A stretch of 64,000 nucleotides of DNA from Albibacillus kandeliae. GTDB lineage: Bacteria; Pseudomonadota; Alphaproteobacteria; Rhodobacterales; Rhodobacteraceae. This document shows positions 29,965-41,597 of this stretch, one piece after another. The notes under the pieces are model-generated. The model was not told where the DNA came from. It made no database searches and worked only from the letters and a program-made list of their open reading frames with translations. Position numbers and translations under genes: made by a program. Location of the stretch: assembly GCF_003116585.1 (NCBI RefSeq), contig NZ_QEHM01000003.1, forward strand, positions 296,916 to 360,915, read 5' to 3'. Each line of letters begins with the position of its first letter. The stretch's first letter is position 1.

Positions 29965-31254
29965 TTGGATATCGCAACCCGCGTCTACAATCACAAATGG
30001 AAGATCGATCCGATCGTGCGGTCGCTGATCGACACCGATTTCTACAAGCTGCTGATGTGCCAGTCGGTGTTCCGCAACAAGCCGGACACCCAGGTCACCT
30101 TCTCGCTGATCAACCGGTCCAAGGACGTGCCGCTGGCCAAGCTGATCGACGAGGGCGAACTGCGCGAACAGCTGGATCATATCCGGTCGCTGTCGCTGAG
30201 CCGGGGCGAGAGCACATGGCTGCGCGGGAACACCTTCTATGGCAAGCGGCAGATGTTCCGCCCCGACTTCATGGAGTGGTTCGAAGGGCTGCGCCTGCCT
30301 CCCTACTTCCTCGAACGCAAGGGCGACCAGTACGAGCTGACCTTCGAGGGCAAGTGGCACGAGGTCATGATGTGGGAAATTCCCGCGCTGGCCGTGCTGA
30401 TGGAACTGCGGTCGCGCGCGGTGCTGAACGACATGGGCCGCTTCGAACTCAAGGTGCTCTATGCCCGGGCGATGACGCGGCTCTGGGAAAAGATCGAGCG
30501 GCTGCGCAAGCTGGAGGGGCTCGGCATCTCCGATTTCGGGACCCGGCGGCGGCATTCCTATCTCTGGCAGGACTGGTGCGTGCAGGCGATGATCGAGGGG
30601 CTGGGGTCCAAGTTCAACGGCACCTCCAACTGCCTGATCGCGATGAAGCGCGACCTCGAGGCGATCGGAACCAACGCGCACGAGCTGCCGATGGTCTATT
30701 CCGCCCTCGCCGACAGCGACGAGGAGCTGGCCCGCGCGCCCTACGAGGTGCTTTCGGACTGGCACGAGGAGCATGACGGCAACCTGCGGATCATCCTGCC
30801 CGACACCTACGGCACCAAGGGCTTCCTCGATCGTGCGCCCGACTGGCTGGCGGGCTGGACCGGGATCCGCATCGACAGCGGCGATCCGGCCAAGGGCGCC
30901 GAGACCGCGATCGAGTGGTGGAAGTCGCGCGGCGAGGACCCGAGGGAAAAGCGGATCATCTTCTCCGACGGGCTGGACGTCGACAAGATCATCGAACTGC
31001 ACAACCAGTTCCAGGGCCGGGTCAAGGCCTCCTTCGGCTGGGGTACGCTGCTGACCAACGACTTCCGCGGGCTGGTCGAGGGTGACCGGCTGGCGCCCTT
31101 CTCGCTGGTCTGCAAGGCGGTTTCGGCCAACGGGCGCCCGACGGTCAAGCTCTCGGACAACCCCGAAAAGGCGATGGGACCGGCCGAGGAGATCGAACGC
31201 TACAAGCGCGTCTTTGGCGTCGGCGAACAGAAGCGCATCGCGGTCGTCGTCTAA
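29965..31254 (+). CDS. pncB: Nicotinate phosphoribosyltransferase
   Basis: PncB joins nicotinate to PRPP, giving nicotinate mononucleotide for NAD synthesis, helped by ATP hydrolysis. The 429-residue product starts at a TTG ([16 protein letters not shown]) and shows family motifs [17 protein letters not shown], the conserved [10 protein letters not shown] (with the phosphorylated-type His), [10 protein letters not shown], and GIRIDSGDP. The TTG start was chosen because no better start lies nearby in frame and the N-terminus matches the family. Its stop overlaps the convergent kinase gene by 4 bases. Confidence 0.95.
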   Translation: MDIATRVYNHKWKIDPIVRSLIDTDFYKLLMCQSVFRNKPDTQVTFSLINRSKDVPLAKLIDEGELREQLDHIRSLSLSRGESTWLRGNTFYGKRQMFRPDFMEWFEGLRLPPYFLERKGDQYELTFEGKWHEVMMWEIPALAVLMELRSRAVLNDMGRFELKVLYARAMTRLWEKIERLRKLEGLGISDFGTRRRHSYLWQDWCVQAMIEGLGSKFNGTSNCLIAMKRDLEAIGTNAHELPMVYSALADSDEELARAPYEVLSDWHEEHDGNLRIILPDTYGTKGFLDRAPDWLAGWTGIRIDSGDPAKGAETAIEWWKSRGEDPREKRIIFSDGLDVDKIIELHNQFQGRVKASFGWGTLLTNDFRGLVEGDRLAPFSLVCKAVSANGRPTVKLSDNPEKAMGPAEEIERYKRVFGVGEQKRIAVVV

Positions 31255-32576
31255 CCCCTCCCGCCGCTGGGCATGGTGAAGGAGAACACCGCGCCATGCG
31301 GCGCGGCGGCCCTGAGCGATATCTCCGTCCCCCAGCCGGTCACGATGCGCCGCACGAGGGCGAGGCCGACGCCCGACACCTCCTGCGCCGCGCCGGACGC
31401 CTTGAGCGACCAGAACATGTCGAACACGCGCGCGGCATGTTCCGGGGCGATGCCCGGCCCGTCGTCCTCGACCTCGAAGCGGTGATTTCGCCCCTCCATC
31501 CAGTGCCGCAGGATGATCCTCGGGCTGTGGTCCGGGTGATGCTTGACCGCGTTCGAGATCAGGTTGCGCAGGATGATCTCCAGCTCGACCCGCTGGGCGC
31601 GGACGGTGGGAAAGGCCCCTTCGAGGCAGAGTTCGCCATGCGGCAGGTGCAGGTCGCCGAGTTCCTCTGCCAGCGCGCGCAGGTCGACCTCGGTCACTTC
31701 CTGCGCCGCGCCATCGACCTGCAGGTAGCGGAACACCGCCTTGATCAGCTCTTCCAGTCGGACCGCGCGTTCCGAGATGGTCGCCAGATGGATGCCGATC
31801 AGCCCCTCCGCCTCTGGTTCGCCGGTTTCCAGTTCCTCGGCGGCGAACTCGGCCAGCGCGCGGATCTGGCGCAGAGGCGCGCGAAGGTCGTGCGCGGCGA
31901 TCTGGGTGAACTTTTCGATTTCGTCGATCCGCGCGGCGCCGTGCTCCAGCCGCAGCCGCGCGCGCTGGCGCACCAGCAGCAGCAGGCAGCACAGCAGGAT
32001 AACCAGCAGCATCGAGGGGATCAGGAGCGCGATGTTGCGCCGGTCGGTCAGGGCCGCCTGCTGCTCTCTCATCCGAGCCACCATGCGATCACGGACCACC
32101 GACAGCTCGCCCAGCGCCTCCGAGTCGCTGACCCGCACTGCATCGTCGATCTCCCGGCTGCGGGCGCCCGCGGCGTGCATCGCGTTCACCGTGGCGATGT
32201 TGGTCTTGTAGCTTCCGATCGCCGCCCGCTGCGCCGCCAGCGGCAGGCTGTCGCCGTCCTGAACCAGCATTGCCTCCAGCCGGTCGAGCAGCGCCAGCGC
32301 GCGGTCCGCCGCGTCGAGGGCCTCGTCGCGATAACGGGTCTCGCCGGGGCGCAGCACCCAGTTCTTGAAATGGTGCACCATGCCGCCGTAGCCGATGGCC
32401 CCCTGCAGATCGAGCAGCACGGTATGGCGCGCCAGCTGATCCTCGGCCAGGCGCAGCTGGTCACGCCGCGCGAAGAGGAAGATCGCCGAGAATATCGCCG
32501 CGGACAGCAGGAAAATCACCCCGATGGTCCACGAGATGGTGCGCAGGTTTCGTTTCAGTTGCCGTTCTGGGGTCAT
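31251..32576 (-). CDS. Membrane sensor histidine kinase
   Basis: The 441-residue protein has two transmembrane helices (about residues 14-36 and 182-203) around a periplasmic helical sensor region. A cytoplasmic kinase follows, with the H-box [17 protein letters not shown], an N-box [15 protein letters not shown], and G-boxes [17 protein letters not shown] and [12 protein letters not shown]. It probably phosphorylates a response regulator encoded elsewhere, since none is adjacent. The signal is unknown. A TTG at 32645 is an alternative start but the ATG at 32576 gives a normal cytoplasmic lead. It converges on pncB. Confidence 0.9.
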   Translation of the reverse strand: MTPERQLKRNLRTISWTIGVIFLLSAAIFSAIFLFARRDQLRLAEDQLARHTVLLDLQGAIGYGGMVHHFKNWVLRPGETRYRDEALDAADRALALLDRLEAMLVQDGDSLPLAAQRAAIGSYKTNIATVNAMHAAGARSREIDDAVRVSDSEALGELSVVRDRMVARMREQQAALTDRRNIALLIPSMLLVILLCCLLLLVRQRARLRLEHGAARIDEIEKFTQIAAHDLRAPLRQIRALAEFAAEELETGEPEAEGLIGIHLATISERAVRLEELIKAVFRYLQVDGAAQEVTEVDLRALAEELGDLHLPHGELCLEGAFPTVRAQRVELEIILRNLISNAVKHHPDHSPRIILRHWMEGRNHRFEVEDDGPGIAPEHAARVFDMFWSLKASGAAQEVSGVGLALVRRIVTGWGTEISLRAAAPHGAVFSFTMPSGGRG

Positions 32577-32655
32577 TCGCCGGGGCCTCGGTTGCGACTC
32601 GGGTTCTGACACCAGCCCTAGCGGCAAGCGGTTAACTATTGGCAACCGCCGAAGG

Positions 32656-33561
32656 TCAGGGAGCGACCCGCGCCTTCATCCGGCGTTCGCGCCAGACCAC
32701 CAGAAGACCGCCCAGCGCAATCAGCAGCGCACCGGGGAACAGCGCATCCCACGGCGCCTCTTCGAAGAACAGCCAGCCGAAGAAGAAGGCCGTCGGAATC
32801 CCGAAGTACGAAAACGGGGCAAGGTTGCTCTGCTCGGTCATCCGGTAGGAGACCACCATGCAGAGCACCGCCATGCCGCCGAACGCGCCCATCCCGGCAA
32901 TGTAGAGCAGGTCGATGGGCGCCTTGATCGGAGAGAACCCGCCCAGCAGCAGCACCAGCAGGACCGAGCCCACCACGGCGACGCCCGCCGAATAGAGGTT
33001 GAGCAGGGGGCTGGGCACCTCGTCGTCCATCATCCGCGCGGTGATGCCGTTCAGGGCATAGAGCAGCGCGGCCCCCAGCGGGGTAAGGGCGGCCCAGCCA
33101 AAGTCGATGCTGGCCGGCCCGACGATCAGCACGACGCCGAAGAAGCCGAGCAGCACCGCCGACCAGCGCACCCAGCCGACCTTTTCCCCCAGCAGGGGCA
33201 CGGCGAGCGCTGTCATGAAAATGGCGTTAGAGTAGGAAATCGTGGTGGCGGTGGCAAAGGCCAGCGCGCCCAGCGAAAAGTAGTAGAGCAGTTGGGCCAG
33301 CGTCACCATCAGGCCCCGCACGATCGCCAGCCGCCACTGCCGGATATACATCTTGCGCCCGGTCGCGTGCCACGCGCGCGAGAACAGCAGGAAGAGCGTC
33401 GAGGGGATCAGCCCGAACAGGTTGCGGTAGGCCGAGAGTTCGGCCGCCGCGTACCTGTCGGACAGCTCCTTGATGAGCAGCCCCATGAAATCGAACAGCA
33501 CCAGCGAAACGAGAAAGATCGTGATCGCCAGCGCCGCGCGATCCCCGGGGCGACTGCTCAT
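32656..33561 (-). CDS. DMT-family (EamA) transporter
   Basis: The 301-residue membrane protein has ten predicted helices in two EamA repeats of about 140 residues. Features include ELSAYRNLFGLIPSTLFLL in the first repeat, LGEKVGWVRWSAVLLGFFGV at its end, and NLAPFSYFGIPTAFFFGWLF in the second. DMT proteins usually export or import small metabolites; the substrate is unknown. It begins 6 bases after the aldehyde dehydrogenase stop, making it the last gene of a five-gene leftward operon starting with the ABC permeases. Confidence 0.9.
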   Translation of the reverse strand: MSSRPGDRAALAITIFLVSLVLFDFMGLLIKELSDRYAAAELSAYRNLFGLIPSTLFLLFSRAWHATGRKMYIRQWRLAIVRGLMVTLAQLLYYFSLGALAFATATTISYSNAIFMTALAVPLLGEKVGWVRWSAVLLGFFGVVLIVGPASIDFGWAALTPLGAALLYALNGITARMMDDEVPSPLLNLYSAGVAVVGSVLLVLLLGGFSPIKAPIDLLYIAGMGAFGGMAVLCMVVSYRMTEQSNLAPFSYFGIPTAFFFGWLFFEEAPWDALFPGALLIALGGLLVVWRERRMKARVAP

Positions 33562-33567
33562 TGTCGG

Positions 33568-35023
33568 TCAGCCATGAAAGGCGGCGACCGTCTTGAGCTG
33601 GGAGAACCCGTAGAGGGCCTCGAACCCCTTCTCGCGGCCATGCCCGGACTTGCCGACACCGCCGAACGGCAGCTCGGCGCCACCGGCGGCCCCGTAGTTG
33701 TTCAGGAATACCTGGCCCGCGTGCAGCTTCTTGGCCAGACGCATCTGGCGCGCGCCGTCGCGGCTCCAGACACTGGCGACAAGGCCGAACTCGGTGCCGT
33801 TGGCGATGGCCAGCGCTTCTGCCTCGGTGTCGAAGGGAATGATCACCTGCACCGGGCCGAAGATCTCCTTCTGCGCCAGTTCGTGATCCGCCGGCACGTC
33901 GGCGAAGAGGGTCGGCTTGACATAGGCGCCGGTCGTGGGCGTGCCGTCGACGATGACACCCTCGGCCGCCAGCGTCAGGTCGCTGCCCTTCTCGATAAAG
34001 CCCGAGACGAGCTCTTTCTGGCGGGCCGAAATCAGCGGCCCGAGGCGCAGGTCCTCGGCGGCGGGGCCGACCGTCAGCTTGGAATAGGCCTCGGCCATCC
34101 GCTTGACGACCTCGTCATAGACGCCACGCTGAACCAGAATGCGCGAGGAGGCCGAGCAGGTCTGGCCCGCGTTCTGCACGCCCGCGTTCACAAGGAACGG
34201 CAGGGCCGCGTCGAGGTCGGCATCGTCGAACACCAACTGGGGCGACTTGCCGCCCAGTTCCAGCGTCACCGGAATCACGTTCTTGGCCGCAGCGCCCTGG
34301 ATCAGGGCGCCAGTGGCAACCGAGCCGGTAAAGCTGATGTGGTGGATACCCGGGTGCGAGGACAGTGCCGCACCTGCCTCGGCCCCAAGGCCCGGAACCA
34401 CGTTCAGCGCACCTGCGGGCAGACCGGCTTCCAGCGCGATATGGGCAAAGGCCAGCGCAGTGAGGCAGGCCTCTTCCGCCGGTTTCAGCACACAGGCGTT
34501 GCCCATGGTCAGCGCGGCGCCGACCGAACGACCGATGATCTGCATCGGGTAGTTCCACGGCACGATGTGGCCGGTCACCCCGTGCGGCTCGCGCAGGGTG
34601 TAGACGGTGTAGCCATCCATGAACGGAATGGTCTCGCCGTGGATCTTGTCGGCGGCACCGCTGTAGAATTCGCAGTAGCGGGCCAGCGCGATCACGTCCG
34701 CACGGGCCTGGGTCAGCGGCTTGCCGACGTCCATCGCTTCCAGCGCGGCCAGTTCCTCGGTCTTCTCGAGGACCTTCTGGCCGATCTTGGAGAGGATACG
34801 GCCCCGTTCCAGCGCGGTCATCGCGCCCCATTCGCCCTCGCGGGCGGCCTGGGCGGCCTTGACGGCGGCGTCGATGTCCTCGGCTCCTCCGCGGGCGATC
34901 TGGCAGATCACCGATCCGTCGGAGGGGTTCACGAGGTCGAGGGTGGCACCGGAGGCCGGAGCCGTCCATTCGCCGCCGATCAGGCAGGTGGCGGGATCGA
35001 ACCAGAGCGGGTTGCGCAGGGTG

Positions 35024-35031
<8 letters not shown>
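33568..35031 (-). CDS. NAD(P)-dependent aldehyde dehydrogenase
   Basis: The 487-residue soluble enzyme oxidises an aldehyde to an acid. It has the cofactor segment IVPWNYPMQIIGRSVGAALT with CVLKPAEEACLTAL, the Rossmann turn SFTGSVATGALI, and the catalytic Glu in VTLELGGKSPQLVF. The nucleophilic Cys lies in NAGQTCSASSRI. The closest types are betaine-aldehyde- and gamma-aminobutyraldehyde-like dehydrogenases, but the substrate is unassigned. Its start overlaps the ABC ATPase gene by 8 bases, so it is likely co-translated with a peptide-type transporter and may process the imported compound. Confidence 0.93.
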
Positions 35032-36633
<1,602 letters not shown>

Positions 36634-36637
<4 letters not shown>

Positions 36638-37449
36638 GTGCGCGCCACCCTCAGCCTTGGGTCGAGATGATCGCGCAGCCCGTCGCCCATGAGGTTCAGC
36701 CCAAGGACGGTCAGCACGATGGCGATGCCGGGCACCAGCGCCAGATGCGGCGCGAGCGAGACCATTGTCTGCGCATCGGCCAGCATGCGGCCCCAGCTGG
36801 GTGTAGGCGGTTGCGCCCCGAGTCCGATGTAGGACAGCCCGGCCTCGGCAAGGATGCCCAGCGAGAACTGGATGGTGCCCTGCACGATCAGCAGGTTCAT
36901 CACGTTGGGCAGGATGTGCTCGAACGAGATGCGCGAGGCGGACTTGCCCGCCACACGTGCGGCCATGATGAACTCGCGTTCCCACAGGCTCAGCGCCCCG
37001 CCCCGGGTGATCCGGGCGAACACGGGGATGTTGAAGATGCCGATGGCGATAATCGCATTCACCGCACCCGCGCCGAAGACGGCGGTGATCAGGATCGCGA
37101 TGACCAGCGAGGGGAAGGCGAAGACGAGGTCGTTGCCCCGCATGATCACCTCGTCGACCCAGCTGCCCTTGCGGGCGGCGGCGGCAAGGCCCAGCGGGAT
37201 ACCCAGCGCCATGCCGATGCCGACGGCGACCAGCGCGACCGCAATCGAGGTGCGCGCGCCGACCATGATCATCGAGAAGATGTCGCGGCCGAAGTGGTCG
37301 GTCCCGAACCAGTGCACCGCGTTGGGGCTCTGCAGCTTGTCGGGGATGTTCATCGCCGTGTAGTCGAACGGGGTCCAGACGAAGGACACCAGCGCCGCCA
37401 GCACGACGATGGAGGACAGGACGGCGCCAATGAGCAGGTTGCGGTTCAT
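36634..37449 (-). CDS. ABC importer permease, DppC/OppC type
   Basis: The 271-residue inner-membrane protein begins MNRNLLIGAVLSSIVVLAAL and has about six helices. The OppC-type N-terminal segment HWFGTDHFGRDIFSMIMVGA is present, and the EAA coupling loop AARVAGKSASRISFEHILPN contacts the ATPase. Family members import peptides, opines or related compounds. Its ATG overlaps the upstream permease stop as ATGA, and its own stop overlaps the ATPase start, a pattern of tight translational coupling. Confidence 0.93.
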
Positions 37450-38393
37450 GTGCGTGACCTCAGGCGCGGGTCGACCGCCGCATAGGCGAGATCGACAAGG
37501 AAGTTCACCAGGATCACGGCGAAGACCAGCAGCATGACCACCGATTCCACCACGATCAGGTCGCGCGAGCTGATCGCCTGGAACACCATGCGGCCAAGCC
37601 CCGGCAGGTAGAACACGTTCTCGATGATGATCGCGCCCGCCATGAGGAAGGCGAACTGCAGGCCGATGATCGTCAGCACCGGGATCATCGCGTTGCGCAA
37701 CCCGTGCCGCCACAGCGCCTGTCGCCGGGTCAGGCCCTTGGCGCGCGCGGTCCGCATGAAATCCTCGCCGAGGATGTCGAGCAGGGCCGAGCGCATCACC
37801 CGTGCGAGGATCGCCGCCTGCGGCAGGCCGAGCGAGATCGCGGGCAGCGTCAGCGACTTCATCGCCGCGAAGAACCCCTTGTCCCAGCCCGCGAAGCCCC
37901 CGGCGCTGAACCAGCGCAGGTTGATGGCGAAGATCAGCACCATGACCATCGCGAACCAGAAGTTCGGGATGGCAACGCCCAGCTGGGTGGCGCCCATGAC
38001 CGCCATGTCGCCCGCCTTGCCCCGGCGCGCCGCGGCGTAGATGCCAGCGGGAAAGGCGATGAGCGTGGAGAAGGCCAGAGCGTAGAGCGCCAGCGGAAGC
38101 GAGACCCACAGACGGTCCGCGATCATCCCCGAGACCGGAGTATGATAGGTGTAGGAGGTGCCGAAGTCGCCCTGAAGCATGCCGCCCACCCAGTGCAGGT
38201 AACGCAGCCATTTCGGCACATCGAGACCGAGTTCGGCGCGCAGCGCCGCCACGGTATCGGGCTGGGCGTTGATGCCCAGCATGAACGAGGCCGGGTCTCC
38301 CGGCGCAACCTCGATGACGCAAAAGATGACGACGCTGGCGATGGCCAGGCTGAGGATCAGCGACAGGAGGCGTTTGAGTGAATATCGTACCAT
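37446..38393 (-). CDS. ABC importer permease, DppB/OppB type
   Basis: The 315-residue inner-membrane protein starts MVRYSLKRLLSLILSLAIAS, the usual OppB N-terminus. It carries EVAPGDPASFMLG, and its EAA loop is DFMRTARAKGLTRRQALWRH. About six helices are predicted. It is the first gene of the leftward operon: OppB-OppC-double ATPase-aldehyde dehydrogenase-DMT. No substrate-binding protein gene lies on either side, so the binding component must be elsewhere or absent. The promoter should lie in the 209-base gap shared with the PAP2 gene. Confidence 0.93.
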   Translation of the reverse strand: MVRYSLKRLLSLILSLAIASVVIFCVIEVAPGDPASFMLGINAQPDTVAALRAELGLDVPKWLRYLHWVGGMLQGDFGTSYTYHTPVSGMIADRLWVSLPLALYALAFSTLIAFPAGIYAAARRGKAGDMAVMGATQLGVAIPNFWFAMVMVLIFAINLRWFSAGGFAGWDKGFFAAMKSLTLPAISLGLPQAAILARVMRSALLDILGEDFMRTARAKGLTRRQALWRHGLRNAMIPVLTIIGLQFAFLMAGAIIIENVFYLPGLGRMVFQAISSRDLIVVESVVMLLVFAVILVNFLVDLAYAAVDPRLRSRT

Positions 38394-38602
38394 TTCGGGA
38401 TGGTTTATGCCCGCTTGCGCCCACCGTCCATAGGGTCCGGACAGCTTCCATGATTTTGGATGGATAATTGTTCGTGAGCGAATGATTTCCCGCTCGCGGA
38501 TTGAGCGCCCTTCCCCGCCGCCGGATCGCTGAGAGCCGATGACATCTTGCCGGGCGCCCGTCGCGCCCCACCTAGGAGAGGACAGATCGGAACCGTGACC
38601 CA

Positions 38603-39322
38603 ATGACATTGAAACAAGCCATCGCCTCCCTCAGCCACCGGGTCGAAGCCGTCACCCTGGTGATCATCCTTGCCATCGCCGGGGCGCTCTGGGCCTTTGT
38701 CGGGCTGGCGGCGGAGATGCTGGAAGGGGACCTGCACGAGTTCGACGAGCGGATCCTGCTGTCCCTCCGGACTGCAGGGGACCTGTCAAACCCGATCGGC
38801 GGGCCACAGGTGGAGGTGGCCATGCGCGACCTCACGGCACTTGGCGGGATCACGGTGCTGACCCTGCTGACCCTCGCCGTGCTCGCCTTCCTTATCCTTC
38901 GGGGACAACGCGCCTCGGCCCTGTTCCTCGCCATCGCCATCGTCGGCGGCCAGGTGCTCTCGCACCTGATGAAGTTCAGCTTTGCCCGGCCCCGCCCCGA
39001 ACTGGTGCCGCATATCGTCGAGGTATCCTCGGCCTCCTTCCCCTCGGGGCATTCGATGATGTCGGCGGTCACCTACCTGACACTGGCCGTGATGCTGGCG
39101 CGGACGGAACGGCGCATCCGCATCCGCGTCTTCTACATCGTGGTGGCGGCGATCCTGACCATGCTGGTCGGGCTGAGCCGGGTCTACCTCGGCGTGCACT
39201 GGCCCTCGGACGTGCTGGGCGGCTGGTCGCTGGGCGCGGCCTGGGCGCTCGGGGTCTGGCTGCTGGCCCGGCGCATGGGCGAACACGGCCAGATCGAGCC
39301 CGAGAAGTCGGTCGACTCCTGA
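38603..39322 (+). CDS. PAP2-family membrane phosphatase
   Basis: The 239-residue membrane protein has about six helices. The three PAP2 catalytic motifs are present: KFSFARPRP (KX6RP), PSGHS, and SRVYLGVHWPSD (SRX5HX3D). Such enzymes dephosphorylate lipid phosphates such as phosphatidate or undecaprenyl pyrophosphate at the outer face of the inner membrane. The substrate is not shown by the sequence. It diverges from the ABC operon and converges with the GT14 gene, ending 7 bases from it. Confidence 0.92.
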   Translation: MTLKQAIASLSHRVEAVTLVIILAIAGALWAFVGLAAEMLEGDLHEFDERILLSLRTAGDLSNPIGGPQVEVAMRDLTALGGITVLTLLTLAVLAFLILRGQRASALFLAIAIVGGQVLSHLMKFSFARPRPELVPHIVEVSSASFPSGHSMMSAVTYLTLAVMLARTERRIRIRVFYIVVAAILTMLVGLSRVYLGVHWPSDVLGGWSLGAAWALGVWLLARRMGEHGQIEPEKSVDS

Positions 39323-39329
39323 CCGGCCG

Positions 39330-40907
39330 TCAGTCCGCGAAAAGGCCCGGCGTCGCGGCAATGCCCCGCGCGGCGTCGACGGAGAGACCGAGGAAGGCCG
39401 CGATTCTCTGCGCGTTGTCCTCGGGGTGGTCCGTTTCGCGGATGCGGGCATAGTTGGCGAACCCCGCGTCGCGCAGGCGGTCGGCCTCGTAGGCGAGGTC
39501 GTTGCGGATGGTCGGCAGCAGTCGGTCGAGCGCGGCGGCGCCGGTCTGTTCCCCCGCCAGCCCGATCCGCCGGGCATGGCCAACGAGATAGTCGTCGGAA
39601 AAGTTGCACTCGATATCCAGGATACGGGTCAGCGCCCGGTCCGAACAGAAGTCCTGCAACAGGTCGATGTTGGAGGGGTCGAGACAGACGATCAGGCGGT
39701 CGCTGTCGTGGTATTCGAACAGCATCCGCATCAGCGACCGGCGATGCCGCGTGCGTTTCTCCAGCGTCGCCTGGATGCCGCCGAGGTCGGGCAACGGGGT
39801 GTGCTCCTCGTTGAAGAGGTATTCGATGGCGGGCACGTTCACCACCTGCTTCAGAAGGCCCAGCAGCCGCTTGGCCACGTGCCACTTCTTGCAGACGACG
39901 ATCATCAACTCGCGCTCGTGGCCCAGCGAGCTCTCGGCCTCCCAGAAGCGGACGCCAAACCTCCGCCCGATCCGGCCCTGCCCGGTGAGAAAGCGGAACA
40001 GGTTGCGCCCCTCGTTCGAGATCTGGAAGGCGATGCCGGTCGCGGCGTAGAGCTGTCCCAGCCGGGTCTTCAGTTCGGTCGCCTCGGGGCTGATCTTGCG
40101 GGCGAACAGGAAGTCCTGCGCCAGTAGAAGGTCGTAGTGATCGTTGTAGAAGGTGATCGGCATCCCGTAGTCCGAAAACATCAGGAAGGTCAGCGTCCGG
40201 TTCTCGATCTCCGCCTCCGGCACGAGGTGACGCACGAGGGTCTGAAAGAAGGTCTCGTCCGGGATCCATGTGGTGCGGAAGAACCGCACGATATCGCGCC
40301 GCCTGCGCAGCAAGTCGAGGATCCATTCCACCGTGCGTCGGCGCAGGCACCACCACTGGCTGCCGATCTGCACCTGGAGATCCGCCGGGATCGCCCGGGT
40401 CAGGCCCAGCCTGCGCTGCACCTCGTGGGTCGCATAGAACAGCCGCTTGTGCTTTCGCTCGTTGAAGTAGTGGCGATAGATCAGCCGGTCTTCCTTCATC
40501 CCGGTCTTGATCCAGTCGCTCTCGAAGAAGTCGTGGCTTTCGATGAAATCGGCATCCCGCGCGTCGAGGAAGGCATGGGCATACTCGGCGGTCTTGATCG
40601 CCATGCAATCGCCCGACAGCATGTAGAAGTGGGTCGCGCCCGGAAAGGCTTCGATCGCCGCTTCCAGCGCGTAGAGCGTGGCCTGAACCAGTGACCATTC
40701 CCCCCAGCCGCAGCGGATGCGGCGGCGCGCGAAGGTGACGTCGGGATTGCCTGCCAGTTCATCGCGGATCCGGCGGTAGGCCTCCGCCGGCGCCCGCGCG
40801 TCGAAATGAATGGCCATGCAGTCCCCTGCCGCCGTCAGGCGGCGCGCCTGCTGGACAATGGCCTCGGGGTCCTTGTGGCACAGCAGGATATACGCGATTT
40901 TCGCCAT
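39330..40907 (-). CDS. GT14 core-2/I-branching type N-acetylglucosaminyltransferase with extra C-terminal domain
   Basis: The first ~300 of 525 residues match the core-2/I-branching glycosyltransferase fold, with MAKIAYILLCHKDPEAIVQQ at the N-terminus, FYMLSGDCMAIKT (the SGDDyp-like motif) and GSQWWCLRRRTVEWILD. The C-terminal 220 residues form an additional domain with no motif I can assign, resembling a DUF5927-type extension in Rhodobacterales. It probably transfers a sugar, perhaps GlcNAc or xylose, to a surface glycan. No polysaccharide cluster surrounds it. The cytosolic enzyme lacks membrane segments. Confidence 0.85.
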   Translation of the reverse strand: MAKIAYILLCHKDPEAIVQQARRLTAAGDCMAIHFDARAPAEAYRRIRDELAGNPDVTFARRRIRCGWGEWSLVQATLYALEAAIEAFPGATHFYMLSGDCMAIKTAEYAHAFLDARDADFIESHDFFESDWIKTGMKEDRLIYRHYFNERKHKRLFYATHEVQRRLGLTRAIPADLQVQIGSQWWCLRRRTVEWILDLLRRRRDIVRFFRTTWIPDETFFQTLVRHLVPEAEIENRTLTFLMFSDYGMPITFYNDHYDLLLAQDFLFARKISPEATELKTRLGQLYAATGIAFQISNEGRNLFRFLTGQGRIGRRFGVRFWEAESSLGHERELMIVVCKKWHVAKRLLGLLKQVVNVPAIEYLFNEEHTPLPDLGGIQATLEKRTRHRRSLMRMLFEYHDSDRLIVCLDPSNIDLLQDFCSDRALTRILDIECNFSDDYLVGHARRIGLAGEQTGAAALDRLLPTIRNDLAYEADRLRDAGFANYARIRETDHPEDNAQRIAAFLGLSVDAARGIAATPGLFAD

Positions 40908-41050
40908 GAGCCGGGGGACAGCGCCTGTTGATGGTCGGGTCAGCCTCCTTGATACTGGTGAAGCCGGATTGAAGAAACTGTATTTGTTCGGTTTTTGCCG
41001 GGAGCGGGAGCAGCGCCCGCAAGGCCGCGTAACCGGACGGAGGGAGTCGC

Positions 41051-41458
41051 ATGGATATCGAACAGCTGTTTGCCCGCATGGACCCGCCGCCGGTGGCCGA
41101 ACTTCTGGGCTGGGAGTTCGCGGGTTGGGACCCGGAGCGGCAGGAGATCTCTGTGCGCTTTGACGGCAAACCGATGTTCTGCAACCCCGGCGGCGTGATC
41201 CAGGGCGGCATTCTCACCGCGATGGTCGACGACACCATGGGTCCGGCGGTGTTGGCGGCCTCCGGCGGCACCCGGATGTGCCAGAGCATCGACATCCACA
41301 GCCACTTCCTGCACCCCGTCCTGCCCGGCCCGGTGCTGGTGCGGGCGCGCGTCATCCGGCTGGGCCAGCGCATCGGCTTCATCGAGGCCGAACTGTTCGA
41401 CGCCGGGGACCGGCTCTGCCTCAAGGCCAGCTCCAGCGCCAACCTTGCCGCACTCTGA
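41051..41458 (+). CDS. PaaI-type hot-dog thioesterase
   Basis: The 135-residue protein has the hot-dog fold typical of acyl-CoA thioesterases. The conserved motif NPGGVIQGGILTAMVDDTMG (residues 41-60) contains the GG and Asp of the PaaI family, although the His of HGG is replaced by Gln. The substrate is probably an aromatic or medium-chain acyl-CoA, but this is not shown. GGAGG lies upstream of the ATG. It stands alone, after a 143-base gap from the divergent GT14 gene. Confidence 0.88.
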   Translation: MDIEQLFARMDPPPVAELLGWEFAGWDPERQEISVRFDGKPMFCNPGGVIQGGILTAMVDDTMGPAVLAASGGTRMCQSIDIHSHFLHPVLPGPVLVRARVIRLGQRIGFIEAELFDAGDRLCLKASSSANLAAL

Positions 41459-41597
41459 TGCGGGCTTTGGGAGGAAAGGCAATGTCCCTGAACTGAATTG
41501 GTCGATGGCGCCCTGTACGCCGGACCGTTTGGCCAGAGCGCGGCGAAGGTCGGGTGGGTGTCCTTACTCGAAAATCATGTAACAGGCTAAAACAACC